A stretch of DNA of 7,364 nucleotides from NCBI GenBank assembly GCA_021834865.1, contig JAKBRD010000037.1, forward strand, positions 1 through 7,364, in the 5' to 3' direction. Both the position numbers and the translations under genes were made by a program. Positions 1-5,773 of this stretch are shown one piece after another; the stretch's first letter is position 1; each line of letters begins with the position of its first letter. A model generated the notes under the pieces. That model was not told the DNA's origin, did no database searches, and saw nothing but the letters and a program-made list of their open reading frames with translations. The DNA is from Microcaldota archaeon. GTDB taxonomy: Archaea > Micrarchaeota > Micrarchaeia > Micrarchaeales > Micrarchaeaceae.

Positions 1-1
1 A

Positions 2-10
2 TTATATATA
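2..10 (+). promoter_or_regulatory. TATA-like box of the ATPase gene
   Basis: The run TTATATATA is centred about 27 bases before the ATG at 33. That is the usual archaeal distance from TATA-box centre to transcription start, so a leaderless or nearly leaderless mRNA is likely. There is no Shine-Dalgarno-like sequence between the box and the ATG, only an A-rich stretch, which fits leaderless translation. The BRE would lie at or beyond the window edge and cannot be judged. Confidence 0.5.
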
Positions 11-34
11 TTGTTCTGTAAAAAAACAATATAT
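6..34. repeat. Inverted repeat over TATA-like box and start codon of the ATPase gene
   Basis: Two perfect 10-base complementary arms, 6-15 (ATATATTGTT) and 25-34 (AACAATATAT), flank a 9-base spacer. The left arm lies in the TATA-like run and the right arm covers the first two bases of the ATG at 33. In DNA it could be an operator for a dimeric repressor. In RNA it could form a hairpin hiding the start only if transcription begins upstream of the left arm, which a leaderless start at about 33 would exclude. The window edge prevents seeing what lies upstream. The repeat is seen directly; any regulatory role is inference, and AT-rich sequence raises the odds of chance pairing. Confidence 0.5.
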
Positions 35-1292
35 GGAAATTGAAGATATATTTGAGGAATGGAATGCCTACTCAAAATCAAAAAGGCTAAAGCCAAGGGA
101 TATGGATTTTGGAAAAATGATAAAATACTCAGACATAAAAATAGTCGGCCTGACAGGCATAAGGCGTTCCGGAAAATCGAGCGTAATGATGCTGCTCTAT
201 CAGGAGCTTGCAAAGCGCAACGAGAAGGTATGCTACATAAATATGGAAGACGACAGACTAAAGAGCTTCGAAAACCCACTGGACGCCCTGCTAAAATGGT
301 TTGGAGGAAACGGTTACATGCTCCTCGACGAAATAACGTCTATCAGGGGCTGGGAGGGTTGGCTCGCAAGGGTGCACGAACAGCTGAAGGGCAAGCTAAA
401 GCTAATAGTGTCGTCATCAATAGCGAGCTTCTCCATGCCAAACAAGCCCTTGAGGGGCCGGATACTTGATTTTGAATTATATCCGCTATCTTTCAAGGAA
501 TATCTCGCTTTCAGAGCAACGCACATTGAAAAGACAACTGCAGGAAAAGGGGTTCTTGAGAAAGCGTTCAAGGAATACCTGCTCTACGGTGGCTTTCCTG
601 AAGTGGCTTCTGTTGATGGCAGGATAGACAAGATTAGGATAATAAGCTCGTATTTCTTTGATATAGTAGGTCTCGACGTAGCCGAAGCCAGTTCGGAGGA
701 GATAAGCCTAGTCGATACGTTTGCAAGATATCTTTTGCAATCCAGTTATTTTTCTGCTTCGAAGTGCATGAACTTCATAAGCGGCCTTGGTTATAAAGCT
801 GGAAAGGAAAAATTTCTCAGGCTGGAACGTTATTCGCAGACTGCATACTTGTTCTTCTTTTCCCAAATATTTTCTAAAAGCATAAAGGCAATAAAACAGT
901 ATCCAAGGAAGGTGTATGCCGGAGACACTGGCTTTTACCACGGAATTACCGGCAGGGAGGATCTGGGGACGACGTTCGAAACGCTTGTGTACCTTGAGCT
1001 AAGGAGGCGCCTGAAGCAGGGCAGTGAAATATCATATTTCAAGGACAAAGAAGGGCATGAAGCGGATTTTATAATAAGGAATGGCAACAGCGTTGAGGGG
1101 ATATTCCAGGCTTCATACTATATAAAAGAGGACAAAACCATGGATAGGGAAGTTGCAGGATCCATCGCAGCCGCAAAAGCTCTTGGCTTAAAAAAAGCCC
1201 TAATAATAACAATGGGGGATTCCCATATTAAAGAAAACAGCGGAATAAAACTGGAGTTCGTAAATGCTATAGATTGGATTTTGTCAAAATGA
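33..1292 (+). CDS. Stand-alone AAA-type ATPase, archaeal ATPase/DUF4143 group
   Basis: This is a predicted cytoplasmic P-loop ATPase of 419 residues, a complete length for the family. The AAA core has a Walker A loop GIRRSGKSS (42-50), Walker B YMLLDE (95-100), a sensor-like strand LIVSSS (124-129), and an RGR segment (141-143) in the arginine-finger region. Family hallmarks follow: YPLSFKEYL (150-158) and YGGFPE (185-190). A winged-helix-like middle region leads into the C-terminal DUF4143-type domain, with KVYAGDTGF (293-301), TFETLVYLELRRR (314-326), and EADFII (343-348) followed by FQASY (358-362), which resembles a PD-(D/E)XK-like fold with Gln in place of the usual Lys. The family is common and multi-copy in archaea and bacteria, but its cellular role is not established. 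The ATG at 33 is chosen because it follows a TATA-like box by about 27 bases. No neighbour suggests a partner. The family call is firm; the function is unknown. Confidence 0.9.
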   Translation: MEIEDIFEEWNAYSKSKRLKPRDMDFGKMIKYSDIKIVGLTGIRRSGKSSVMMLLYQELAKRNEKVCYINMEDDRLKSFENPLDALLKWFGGNGYMLLDEITSIRGWEGWLARVHEQLKGKLKLIVSSSIASFSMPNKPLRGRILDFELYPLSFKEYLAFRATHIEKTTAGKGVLEKAFKEYLLYGGFPEVASVDGRIDKIRIISSYFFDIVGLDVAEASSEEISLVDTFARYLLQSSYFSASKCMNFISGLGYKAGKEKFLRLERYSQTAYLFFFSQIFSKSIKAIKQYPRKVYAGDTGFYHGITGREDLGTTFETLVYLELRRRLKQGSEISYFKDKEGHEADFIIRNGNSVEGIFQASYYIKEDKTMDREVAGSIAAAKALGLKKALIITMGDSHIKENSGIKLEFVNAIDWILSK

Positions 1293-1393
1293 TACGAAAG
1301 GCCGAAGGACGCATATCCATGCTTTGTTCCCTGCCTTATATTATCCTGTTGCCAGAGCTCAACTTAGCAATCTTTTCTCCGATGACATTCTGA
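1289..1393 (+). CDS. Possible 34-codon small ORF coupled to the ATPase gene (speculative)
   Basis: An ATG at 1289 overlaps the ATPase stop codon as ATGA and opens a frame of 34 residues ending at TGA 1391-1393. The peptide would start MIRKAEGR, with an in-frame second Met at residue 11, followed by a largely hydrophobic stretch (residues 11-33) containing LPYIILLPEL. ATGA overlaps are typical of translational coupling, and a short charged head with a hydrophobic tail could be a small membrane peptide. Nothing else supports it: no recognised family, no clear ribosome site, and a frame this short arises easily by chance. It is listed because it is the only plausible coding content in this gap. 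Confidence 0.15.
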   Translation: MIRKAEGRISMLCSLPYIILLPELNLAIFSPMTF

Positions 1394-1395
1394 TT

Positions 1396-1458
1396 TTGTT
1401 TGCCTTTGGTTTTCGGTTAGTGCAAGCATTGCGATGCTTTTTATAAAAAGGCAAACAA
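1396..1458. repeat. Nested inverted repeat (12-base outer arms, 6-base inner hairpin)
   Basis: The outer arms are perfect complements: 1396-1407 (TTGTTTGCCTTT) and 1447-1458 (AAAGGCAAACAA). Inside the 39-base interval sits a second hairpin, AAGCAT (1424-1429) and ATGCTT (1434-1439) with a TGCG loop, followed by TTTTT (1438-1442). The structure lies between the ATPase and cgi121 and overlaps a TATA-like element. It could be a terminator-like element for the upstream gene, a structured leader or small RNA, or a protein-binding site. No known RNA family is recognised. The pairing is seen directly; the role is open. Confidence 0.5.
1440..1447 (+). promoter_or_regulatory. TATA-like element, distal, upstream of cgi121
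   Basis: TTTATAAA lies within a longer TTTTTATAAAAAGG stretch (1438-1451). It would direct a start near 1469-1471, giving cgi121 a leader of about 40 bases. It overlaps the right part of the nested inverted repeat, so it may instead be only the AT-rich part of that structure. It is the better TATA match of the two candidates before cgi121, but its spacing is less typical of a leaderless gene. Confidence 0.35.
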
Positions 1459-1475
1459 GATGATTTTAATCAAGC

Positions 1476-1484
1476 TTTAATAAT
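1476..1484 (+). promoter_or_regulatory. TATA-like element, proximal, of cgi121
   Basis: TTTAATAAT is centred about 31 bases before the ATG at 1511, predicting a start around 1505-1507 and a nearly leaderless mRNA. No Shine-Dalgarno sequence precedes the ATG, which is consistent. The two TATA candidates cannot be separated without transcript start data. Confidence 0.4.
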
Positions 1485-1510
1485 TTCTCAACATTAAGAA
1501 AATAGATCAC

Positions 1511-1936
1511 ATGGAAAGAATCATAAAAGAAAGCAATTCTCTCATAATAAAGAGGGCAAAGGCCTACGATCCGCATCTAAAGCCAGTATCCGAAGGGCAC
1601 AGCTTCGTGGAATTCACAGTCATAAACGAAAAAACGAGCTTGGAAATAATAAAAGCTGCCTATATGAACGCCGCATCTTGCTTCGAGGAGAAAAGAAATA
1701 TAGCGAAAAGCATCGGGGTGGAACTGCTGCTGTTTATTGCGGGTACCGATCAGATAGGCGCAGCGATAAAAGCCCTCAGCCCGAAAGCCGGAGAGGACTT
1801 CCTTATAATATCAAACTCAAAAAAACTCTATGGAAAGATATCCTCGACGCTGAAGGCATCAACGTTCAATCCAAAGCCAATGGGCAAGGAGAAACTTGAA
1901 AAAGAATTGGAGAAGATGGCCCTGTCAAGGCTCTGA
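1511..1936 (+). CDS. cgi121: KEOPS complex subunit Cgi121
   Basis: This 141-residue protein is a predicted Cgi121, the KEOPS subunit that binds the Bud32 kinase and helps present tRNA for the threonylcarbamoyl (t6A) modification at A37 made by Kae1. The core family signature is clear: CFEEKRNIAKSIGVELLL (57-74) followed by FIAGTDQIGAAIKAL (75-89). It matches the archaeal pattern of an E-R-x-x-N-I-A-K helix, a G-[LV]-E-[IL]-L-L strand, and a Q-I-x-x-A-I helix. Length is normal for archaeal Cgi121 (about 130-150). It is the only KEOPS gene visible here; archaeal KEOPS genes are often scattered. The start has no ribosome site and sits behind TATA-like elements. The 3' end overlaps the convergent XPF-type gene by 12 bases. 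Family identity rests on the remembered motif, not on a search. Confidence 0.85.
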   Translation: MERIIKESNSLIIKRAKAYDPHLKPVSEGHSFVEFTVINEKTSLEIIKAAYMNAASCFEEKRNIAKSIGVELLLFIAGTDQIGAAIKALSPKAGEDFLIISNSKKLYGKISSTLKASTFNPKPMGKEKLEKELEKMALSRL

Positions 1937-2572
1937 TTCCCCATATTTTCCGTTTAGTATCCTGAGTATGCTCTCGGCCTTTTTTTTGCCTATTTTGTCG
2001 ACTTTTCTTAGCTCCTTGACATCGGCGCGGGATATCGCCTCTATGCTTCCAAAATGTTTTAGCAGAAGCCTTGCGAGCTTAAGCCCTATCCCTGGAAAAT
2101 TCGCAATTACGTTCTCCATATACTCGGCATCTGAGAATGCCCTCCTGCCATTTTTCCGCGTCGGCTCGCGCAGGCCGTTCTGCTCCTGTTTGGCCATGGT
2201 CAATATTATCGAAGCGGTATCCTGCGGGCTGTTGGACGTTATAACGGGTATTCCGTACCTTATGTATACAGATATTATCGCTCCGTTTATCACGTTGTGC
2301 TTGAGCTTGAATTCCGACGAGTCTCCCTCAAGCACTATTATCGGTAGCTCATAGGCTTTTTTCATCCTCTCTATCTGGTCGAACAGCCTGCCGTCGATTA
2401 TCGACTTTTCTAAATCGGGAACGGTCTTGCGTTCTATGCAAAGCCGGTCAGATATCAGATAATCCCCTATGTCCAGGGTATCAATGCTCGCTTCTATTCC
2501 AAAATCACAAAGCGAATCAAGAAGCTCGACGTTTCTTTCGCGCTGGTCAACTATAACTCTTACGCGATTCAT
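1925..2572 (-). CDS. xpf: XPF/ERCC4-type structure-specific endonuclease, short helicase-less archaeal form
   Basis: This 215-residue protein is a predicted structure-specific nuclease cutting branched or flap DNA in repair and fork processing. It is the compact form, without the helicase half found in euryarchaeal Hef. The ERCC4 nuclease domain (about 4-130) has VDQRER (8-13), GDY (36-38) and the catalytic signature IERKTVPD (46-53, the ERKxxxD motif), then DGRLFDQIERMKKAY (60-74). A basic linker (138-145) leads to a tandem helix-hairpin-helix domain (about 153-206), with hairpins at FPGIG (159-163) and VDKIG (191-195). Such proteins act as dimers. The C-terminus ends in NGKYGESEP and shows no PCNA-binding motif of the QxxLxxFF type, which crenarchaeal XPF usually carries. 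The start is 4 bases after the upstream membrane-protein stop, preceded only by a weak GAGAG purine run, suggesting co-transcription and coupling. All catalytic residues appear intact. Confidence 0.92.
   Translation of the reverse strand: MNRVRVIVDQRERNVELLDSLCDFGIEASIDTLDIGDYLISDRLCIERKTVPDLEKSIIDGRLFDQIERMKKAYELPIIVLEGDSSEFKLKHNVINGAIISVYIRYGIPVITSNSPQDTASIILTMAKQEQNGLREPTRKNGRRAFSDAEYMENVIANFPGIGLKLARLLLKHFGSIEAISRADVKELRKVDKIGKKKAESILRILNGKYGESEP
1980..1987 (+). terminator. T-tract, possible terminator of cgi121
   Basis: Eight consecutive T residues lie 44 bases past the cgi121 stop, followed by a second T-rich patch (TATTTT from 1991). Archaeal RNA polymerase commonly stops at such U-rich tracts. 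The run lies inside the opposing XPF-type gene, where it encodes the Lys-Lys-Lys of its second helix-hairpin-helix, so it may be only coding sequence. Confidence 0.35.
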
Positions 2573-2576
2573 GCTC

Positions 2577-4976
2577 TCATGCTTTCGAGAATGTTATTCC
2601 GCTCACCAGAACTGTTGACGTATTTGCGGCTTCAGACGGTATGAATAATATGGGGTTGGGATTTCCTGCGCTCATGTTCATGTAAAAGCTGTAGTACTTA
2701 AGGCTCTTGTTTATCGTAAAGTTTGCTACAAGCCTGTATCCTGTGCTTGTGGCCTCTGCAACCTTCAAAGACGAGCCGTTTACTTCGCCTATTGCATAAA
2801 AGCTTACCGATGTGTTGTCTATGCTGTTGTGCTTGGTCGAATTTGTTATGTTGTATATCGGGGCGTAAACCGTTATCGGGCCTGGATACGTAGGCAGAAA
2901 CATGTTGTAATCGCTTCCGTTGTACGCTATCCTGTATTTGCTCCAGTCTGGGAGATATGGGTAGGATATGTAGCTTCTGTTGACTATGGCGTCCTCGGTT
3001 GCCCTGGTCGCAAATGCTACGGTATTATTCCCATTATACACAGGTTTTCCGAAGAGCGATGCGAGATAATCCTCCATGCCGAGCAGGTTGCCCGCTCCGA
3101 ATGCGCTCTTGTCCAAAGTAACTGCAGAAATCTGGTAGCTGTACATGGAATACAATGTCTCGTTGGTATAATTTTCATTGACTGGTGAGGTATAATTGAA
3201 ACCGTTTCCATCCAGAAGGTTTTCTACCTGCACGGTTATGGGTATGTTGTATACTGATAGGAACTGTGTTGCGTTTTCCCTTCCGAAGTAGCCGCCTACG
3301 AATGGCTTTTTGGATAGTGCGGCGTAATAGTTTGCAAGCCCCTCGTCAAGCAAAGGCTGCGTGGTGTTCGAATATTCCAATATTGGCAGCGAAAGAACGC
3401 TGAAGCTCGAATTGACGCTGCCTAAGCTCTTGTAGAAAGTGCTTTGCGGAACAGGTGTTGACAGTACCGACGCACTGGCCGACGTATGCGGGATTCCGCT
3501 GCTGCCAATTATGAAAATTATTGCGGCAATGCCTACCAATGCATATGCGTTCTGCTTCTTGTTTTTCAATATTCTTATCTTGTCTTTTGAAATGATCTCA
3601 GAAAAGCCTATGGCAGCAAGCACGTCCAAGCCTATGGTCCCTACGATAAAGAACCTTCCTGGCTCCCTTATCACGTTCAATCCGTGTATCGCATGGTAAA
3701 TAAGGTATATCGTCGGTATGTTTGTTATCCTGCTGCCTATCTGGACGTAAGGGCCCAGGGAAAGCCACGCGAAGAAAATTGCTATTGCGGCCCACAGCAG
3801 ATACCTCTTCCTATGTGCCTTTATGTCAAAATATGCTCCCGCAAGCGCAAGCAGCAACGGTATGTATCCAATATAACCTATTCTTTCGGTGGGATCATAT
3901 CCAAAGGTGGAGCTGAAATATGAAGAGCTTGCGCCGGGGTTGAATACCCCGTTGTAATAGCTCGGGACGAAGAACGAGAGCACGTTGTTGCTCCACTGCT
4001 CGTTGTCCGTGACGTTGTTGAGGTACTGCGCCGCGCTTATGCCTCCCTTCTGGGTAAGCGTATGTACTAATGGGAGGAATCCCCATGAACCCAGCACGAA
4101 CGCAATAACCACTCCAAAGATTATAGTTATCCAAAGCGCCTTGCTGAATATAAGCTTCTTGCTCTGCTTGTAATAAAGCTCGTATATGAGATAAAGTACT
4201 ATTACCAAAACCGCAAGCATAATGGACATTATCGCTTTTTCGTAGCCGCCCAGGAATGTTATGAAAACGAAAGATACGCCGATCCCAAGTGCATTTGTCA
4301 CTATTCCATACCTACTATTGCTTCCATATATTGTGCGCAGCAGGAAATAGAGCAGCACGGGAATGAAGCCTATGTCTACCCAGTTCATGTGCCCATATGC
4401 CTGGGCAACGTGCGCCGCGCTGAATGCATAGAAAAGCCCTGCCAGGAATGCAGCATATCCATTCTTTGTTATATACTCGGCAAGCACGAACATGCCGAAG
4501 GCGCTTATTAGCATGCCTATAAGCAATGTCACGTTATAAGCTATTATAAGCCCAAATGCCTGGAAAGGAAGGGATATTATTCCAGTAAGCGGAGCTATTG
4601 TCTGGTAAACCAGATTTGCACCAACTGGCCAGAATATGCTATAAGTGTAATAAAGGCTGGCATGCGATGCTAGCGCATATCCTGTCCACCAAATCTCCCA
4701 CACGTTAAGGAAAGAATCCCCTCCGGTGCCAGGTACCACTGTGCCTATATGTGAAAAGACAGGATTGAAAACAAGCAGCGTTATTAGAATATAAAGAATT
4801 AACGCAGTAAGTGTCTTCTTGTTGAATGCCTTCTTTGCGATGTTTCTGGCTATTTCGTTGCCTTTGGACTTGGCATTTCCCTTTGCATCATGCCCTGCAT
4901 GTGCTATCTCTGTATTGCCAACCTTCTGGTCTTCCTGCTTGGCGGTGCTTTCTTCTGCCTTTATGCTTTCGGCCAT
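2577..4976 (-). CDS. GT-C-like polytopic membrane protein with glycosylation-rich ectodomain, putative glycosyltransferase
   Basis: This 799-residue integral membrane protein probably belongs to a widespread GT-C-like family of poorly known function. A charged Lys/Glu/Ala-rich cytoplasmic tail (1-50) precedes about a dozen membrane segments (roughly 55-72, 128-167, 174-192, 202-214, 228-266, 280-303, 368-385, 391-408, 440-457, 474-492). The first outer loop holds GGDSFLNVWEIWW (85-97); an acidic residue here (Asp87) is where GT-C enzymes bind donor or metal. Other family-like patterns are the segment at 115-137 (from FWPVGANLVYQ), IREPGRFF (436-443), KPFVGGYFGR (557-566) and GKPVYNGNNTVAF (643-655). 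The rest (493-799) looks like an extracytoplasmic, beta-rich domain with 17 N-x-S/T sequons. The ATG at 4976 follows a TATA-like box by about 25 bases. It lies 4 bases upstream of the XPF gene and diverges from a GT2-flippase pair, supporting a role in surface glycans. It lacks the AglB/STT3 arrangement. The membrane topology is safe; transferase activity is inferred. Confidence 0.75.
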   Translation of the reverse strand: MAESIKAEESTAKQEDQKVGNTEIAHAGHDAKGNAKSKGNEIARNIAKKAFNKKTLTALILYILITLLVFNPVFSHIGTVVPGTGGDSFLNVWEIWWTGYALASHASLYYTYSIFWPVGANLVYQTIAPLTGIISLPFQAFGLIIAYNVTLLIGMLISAFGMFVLAEYITKNGYAAFLAGLFYAFSAAHVAQAYGHMNWVDIGFIPVLLYFLLRTIYGSNSRYGIVTNALGIGVSFVFITFLGGYEKAIMSIMLAVLVIVLYLIYELYYKQSKKLIFSKALWITIIFGVVIAFVLGSWGFLPLVHTLTQKGGISAAQYLNNVTDNEQWSNNVLSFFVPSYYNGVFNPGASSSYFSSTFGYDPTERIGYIGYIPLLLALAGAYFDIKAHRKRYLLWAAIAIFFAWLSLGPYVQIGSRITNIPTIYLIYHAIHGLNVIREPGRFFIVGTIGLDVLAAIGFSEIISKDKIRILKNKKQNAYALVGIAAIIFIIGSSGIPHTSASASVLSTPVPQSTFYKSLGSVNSSFSVLSLPILEYSNTTQPLLDEGLANYYAALSKKPFVGGYFGRENATQFLSVYNIPITVQVENLLDGNGFNYTSPVNENYTNETLYSMYSYQISAVTLDKSAFGAGNLLGMEDYLASLFGKPVYNGNNTVAFATRATEDAIVNRSYISYPYLPDWSKYRIAYNGSDYNMFLPTYPGPITVYAPIYNITNSTKHNSIDNTSVSFYAIGEVNGSSLKVAEATSTGYRLVANFTINKSLKYYSFYMNMSAGNPNPILFIPSEAANTSTVLVSGITFSKA

Positions 4977-4996
4977 TGATACACAGTTTGCGCATA

Positions 4997-5004
4997 TTTT
5001 AAAA
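4997..5004 (-). promoter_or_regulatory. TATA-like box of the GT-C gene in the divergent promoter region
   Basis: TTTTAAAA, centred at 5000.5, is about 25 bases from the ATG at 4976 on the minus strand, matching a leaderless promoter. The element is perfectly palindromic, so it could also serve the plus strand, where it would predict a start near 5026. The 94-base region between the two divergent genes holds other AT-rich patches (for example CAATATTA at 5016-5023) but no other clear signal. Confidence 0.45.
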
Positions 5005-5070
5005 GCTTAAATCTTCAATATTAGCTTGCCTACACTGTATTTGTTTTCGATAAGAACATTGGTTTTGAAG

Positions 5071-5769
5071 ATGTATGATTATTCCAAGCTAACAATAATA
5101 ATACCTACCCTTAATGAGGCTAAAAATATAAAGATACTAATAGGGAAGCTTTTACAAATGTATAAGGGGGTACACATAATAGTGGCGGACGACGGCTCGA
5201 AGGATGCCACCAAGGCAGAGGTCCTGTCATTTTCAGGCGCCAACGACGTTTTCTTCCTTGATAGGTCCAAGGAGAAGGTGCACGGCCTCACCGCAAGCGT
5301 GCTTGACGCGGTGGAAATGGTAAAAACCAGGGACGTAATAGTAATGGATGCAGACTTGCAGCATCCTCCTGAAAAAGTGGCAAAACTTGCAGAAGCTCTC
5401 GAAAGCTGCAACCTCGCCATAGGCGTAAGGCAGGAGGTTAAGGACTGGGGCATATACAGGAAAATAGTCTCAAAGTCGGTATCCACATTTTGCAACACCG
5501 TTTTCGCGATAAGGGGCAAGAAAACCTCGAGCGACATAATGTCAGGGTTTTTCGCAATCAAGAGCGACCTCTTCAAGTCCATAATATCAAAGCACAAGGA
5601 TTCATACATTGGGACCGGCTACAAGGTGCTTCTGGAAACGCTAAAGTTCATAAACTCAAACGAAAAGGTTGTCGAGGTACCATACACTGGCTTCCACGAG
5701 AGGGTCTACGGCAAGTCCAAGGCAGGGGCCAAGCAGCTAAAGGATATAATAAGGGCAACCCTAAGGTAA
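5071..5769 (+). CDS. Family 2 glycosyltransferase, dolichol-phosphate mannose synthase-like, single domain
   Basis: This 232-residue GT-A fold enzyme is predicted to transfer a hexose from a nucleotide sugar to a polyprenyl (dolichyl) phosphate at the inner face of the membrane. From the ATG at 5071 the order is IIIPTLNEAKNI (9-20), VADDGSKDAT (38-47), the metal/nucleotide motif DADLQHPP (93-100, with the DxDxQ triad of polyprenol-phosphate glycosyltransferases), an R-x9-R pair (120, 130) in the acceptor-loop region, SSDIMSGFFAIKSDLF (153-168), and a closing ERVYGKSKAG (210-219). No transmembrane segments follow the catalytic domain, unlike many archaeal homologues, so membrane contact must come from surface helices or a partner. 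An in-frame TTG at 5026 would add 15 residues; the ATG is preferred because the family N-terminus begins just before the first beta strand. A flippase gene follows after 4 bases. Mannose specificity is not proven; glucose is also possible. Confidence 0.88.
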   Translation: MYDYSKLTIIIPTLNEAKNIKILIGKLLQMYKGVHIIVADDGSKDATKAEVLSFSGANDVFFLDRSKEKVHGLTASVLDAVEMVKTRDVIVMDADLQHPPEKVAKLAEALESCNLAIGVRQEVKDWGIYRKIVSKSVSTFCNTVFAIRGKKTSSDIMSGFFAIKSDLFKSIISKHKDSYIGTGYKVLLETLKFINSNEKVVEVPYTGFHERVYGKSKAGAKQLKDIIRATLR

Positions 5770-5773
5770 GTCA

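Noticed and set aside
59..469. Second plus-strand frame of 136 codons inside the ATPase gene
   Set aside because: Out of frame within an ATPase whose Walker motifs and family hallmarks are all in the other frame; the product is Lys/Arg-rich noise.
1293..1510. tRNA, C/D-box or H/ACA guide RNA in the gap
   Set aside because: No T-loop-like sequence or cloverleaf was found. CGATGAC (about 1379-1385) and CTGA (1390-1393) are too close for a C/D guide, and the nested hairpin has no clear K-turn or properly placed ACA, so no RNA family can be named.
1896..2354. Plus-strand open frame of 152 codons opposite the XPF-type gene
   Set aside because: It lies wholly antisense to a gene with all expected nuclease motifs, and its product is a Ser/Leu/Pro-rich string with no recognisable domain.
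4679..4697. WWTGY in the GT-C-like protein as the WWDxG motif of the oligosaccharyltransferase AglB/STT3
   Set aside because: In STT3/AglB this motif lies in the C-terminal soluble domain and has Asp at the third position. Here it is in the first outer loop and the Asp is replaced by Thr, so AglB is not supported.
5079..5609. Minus-strand open frame of 176 codons opposite the GT2 gene
   Set aside because: It is antisense to a clear GT2 enzyme with intact motifs. The long open frame follows from the codon bias of the real gene.
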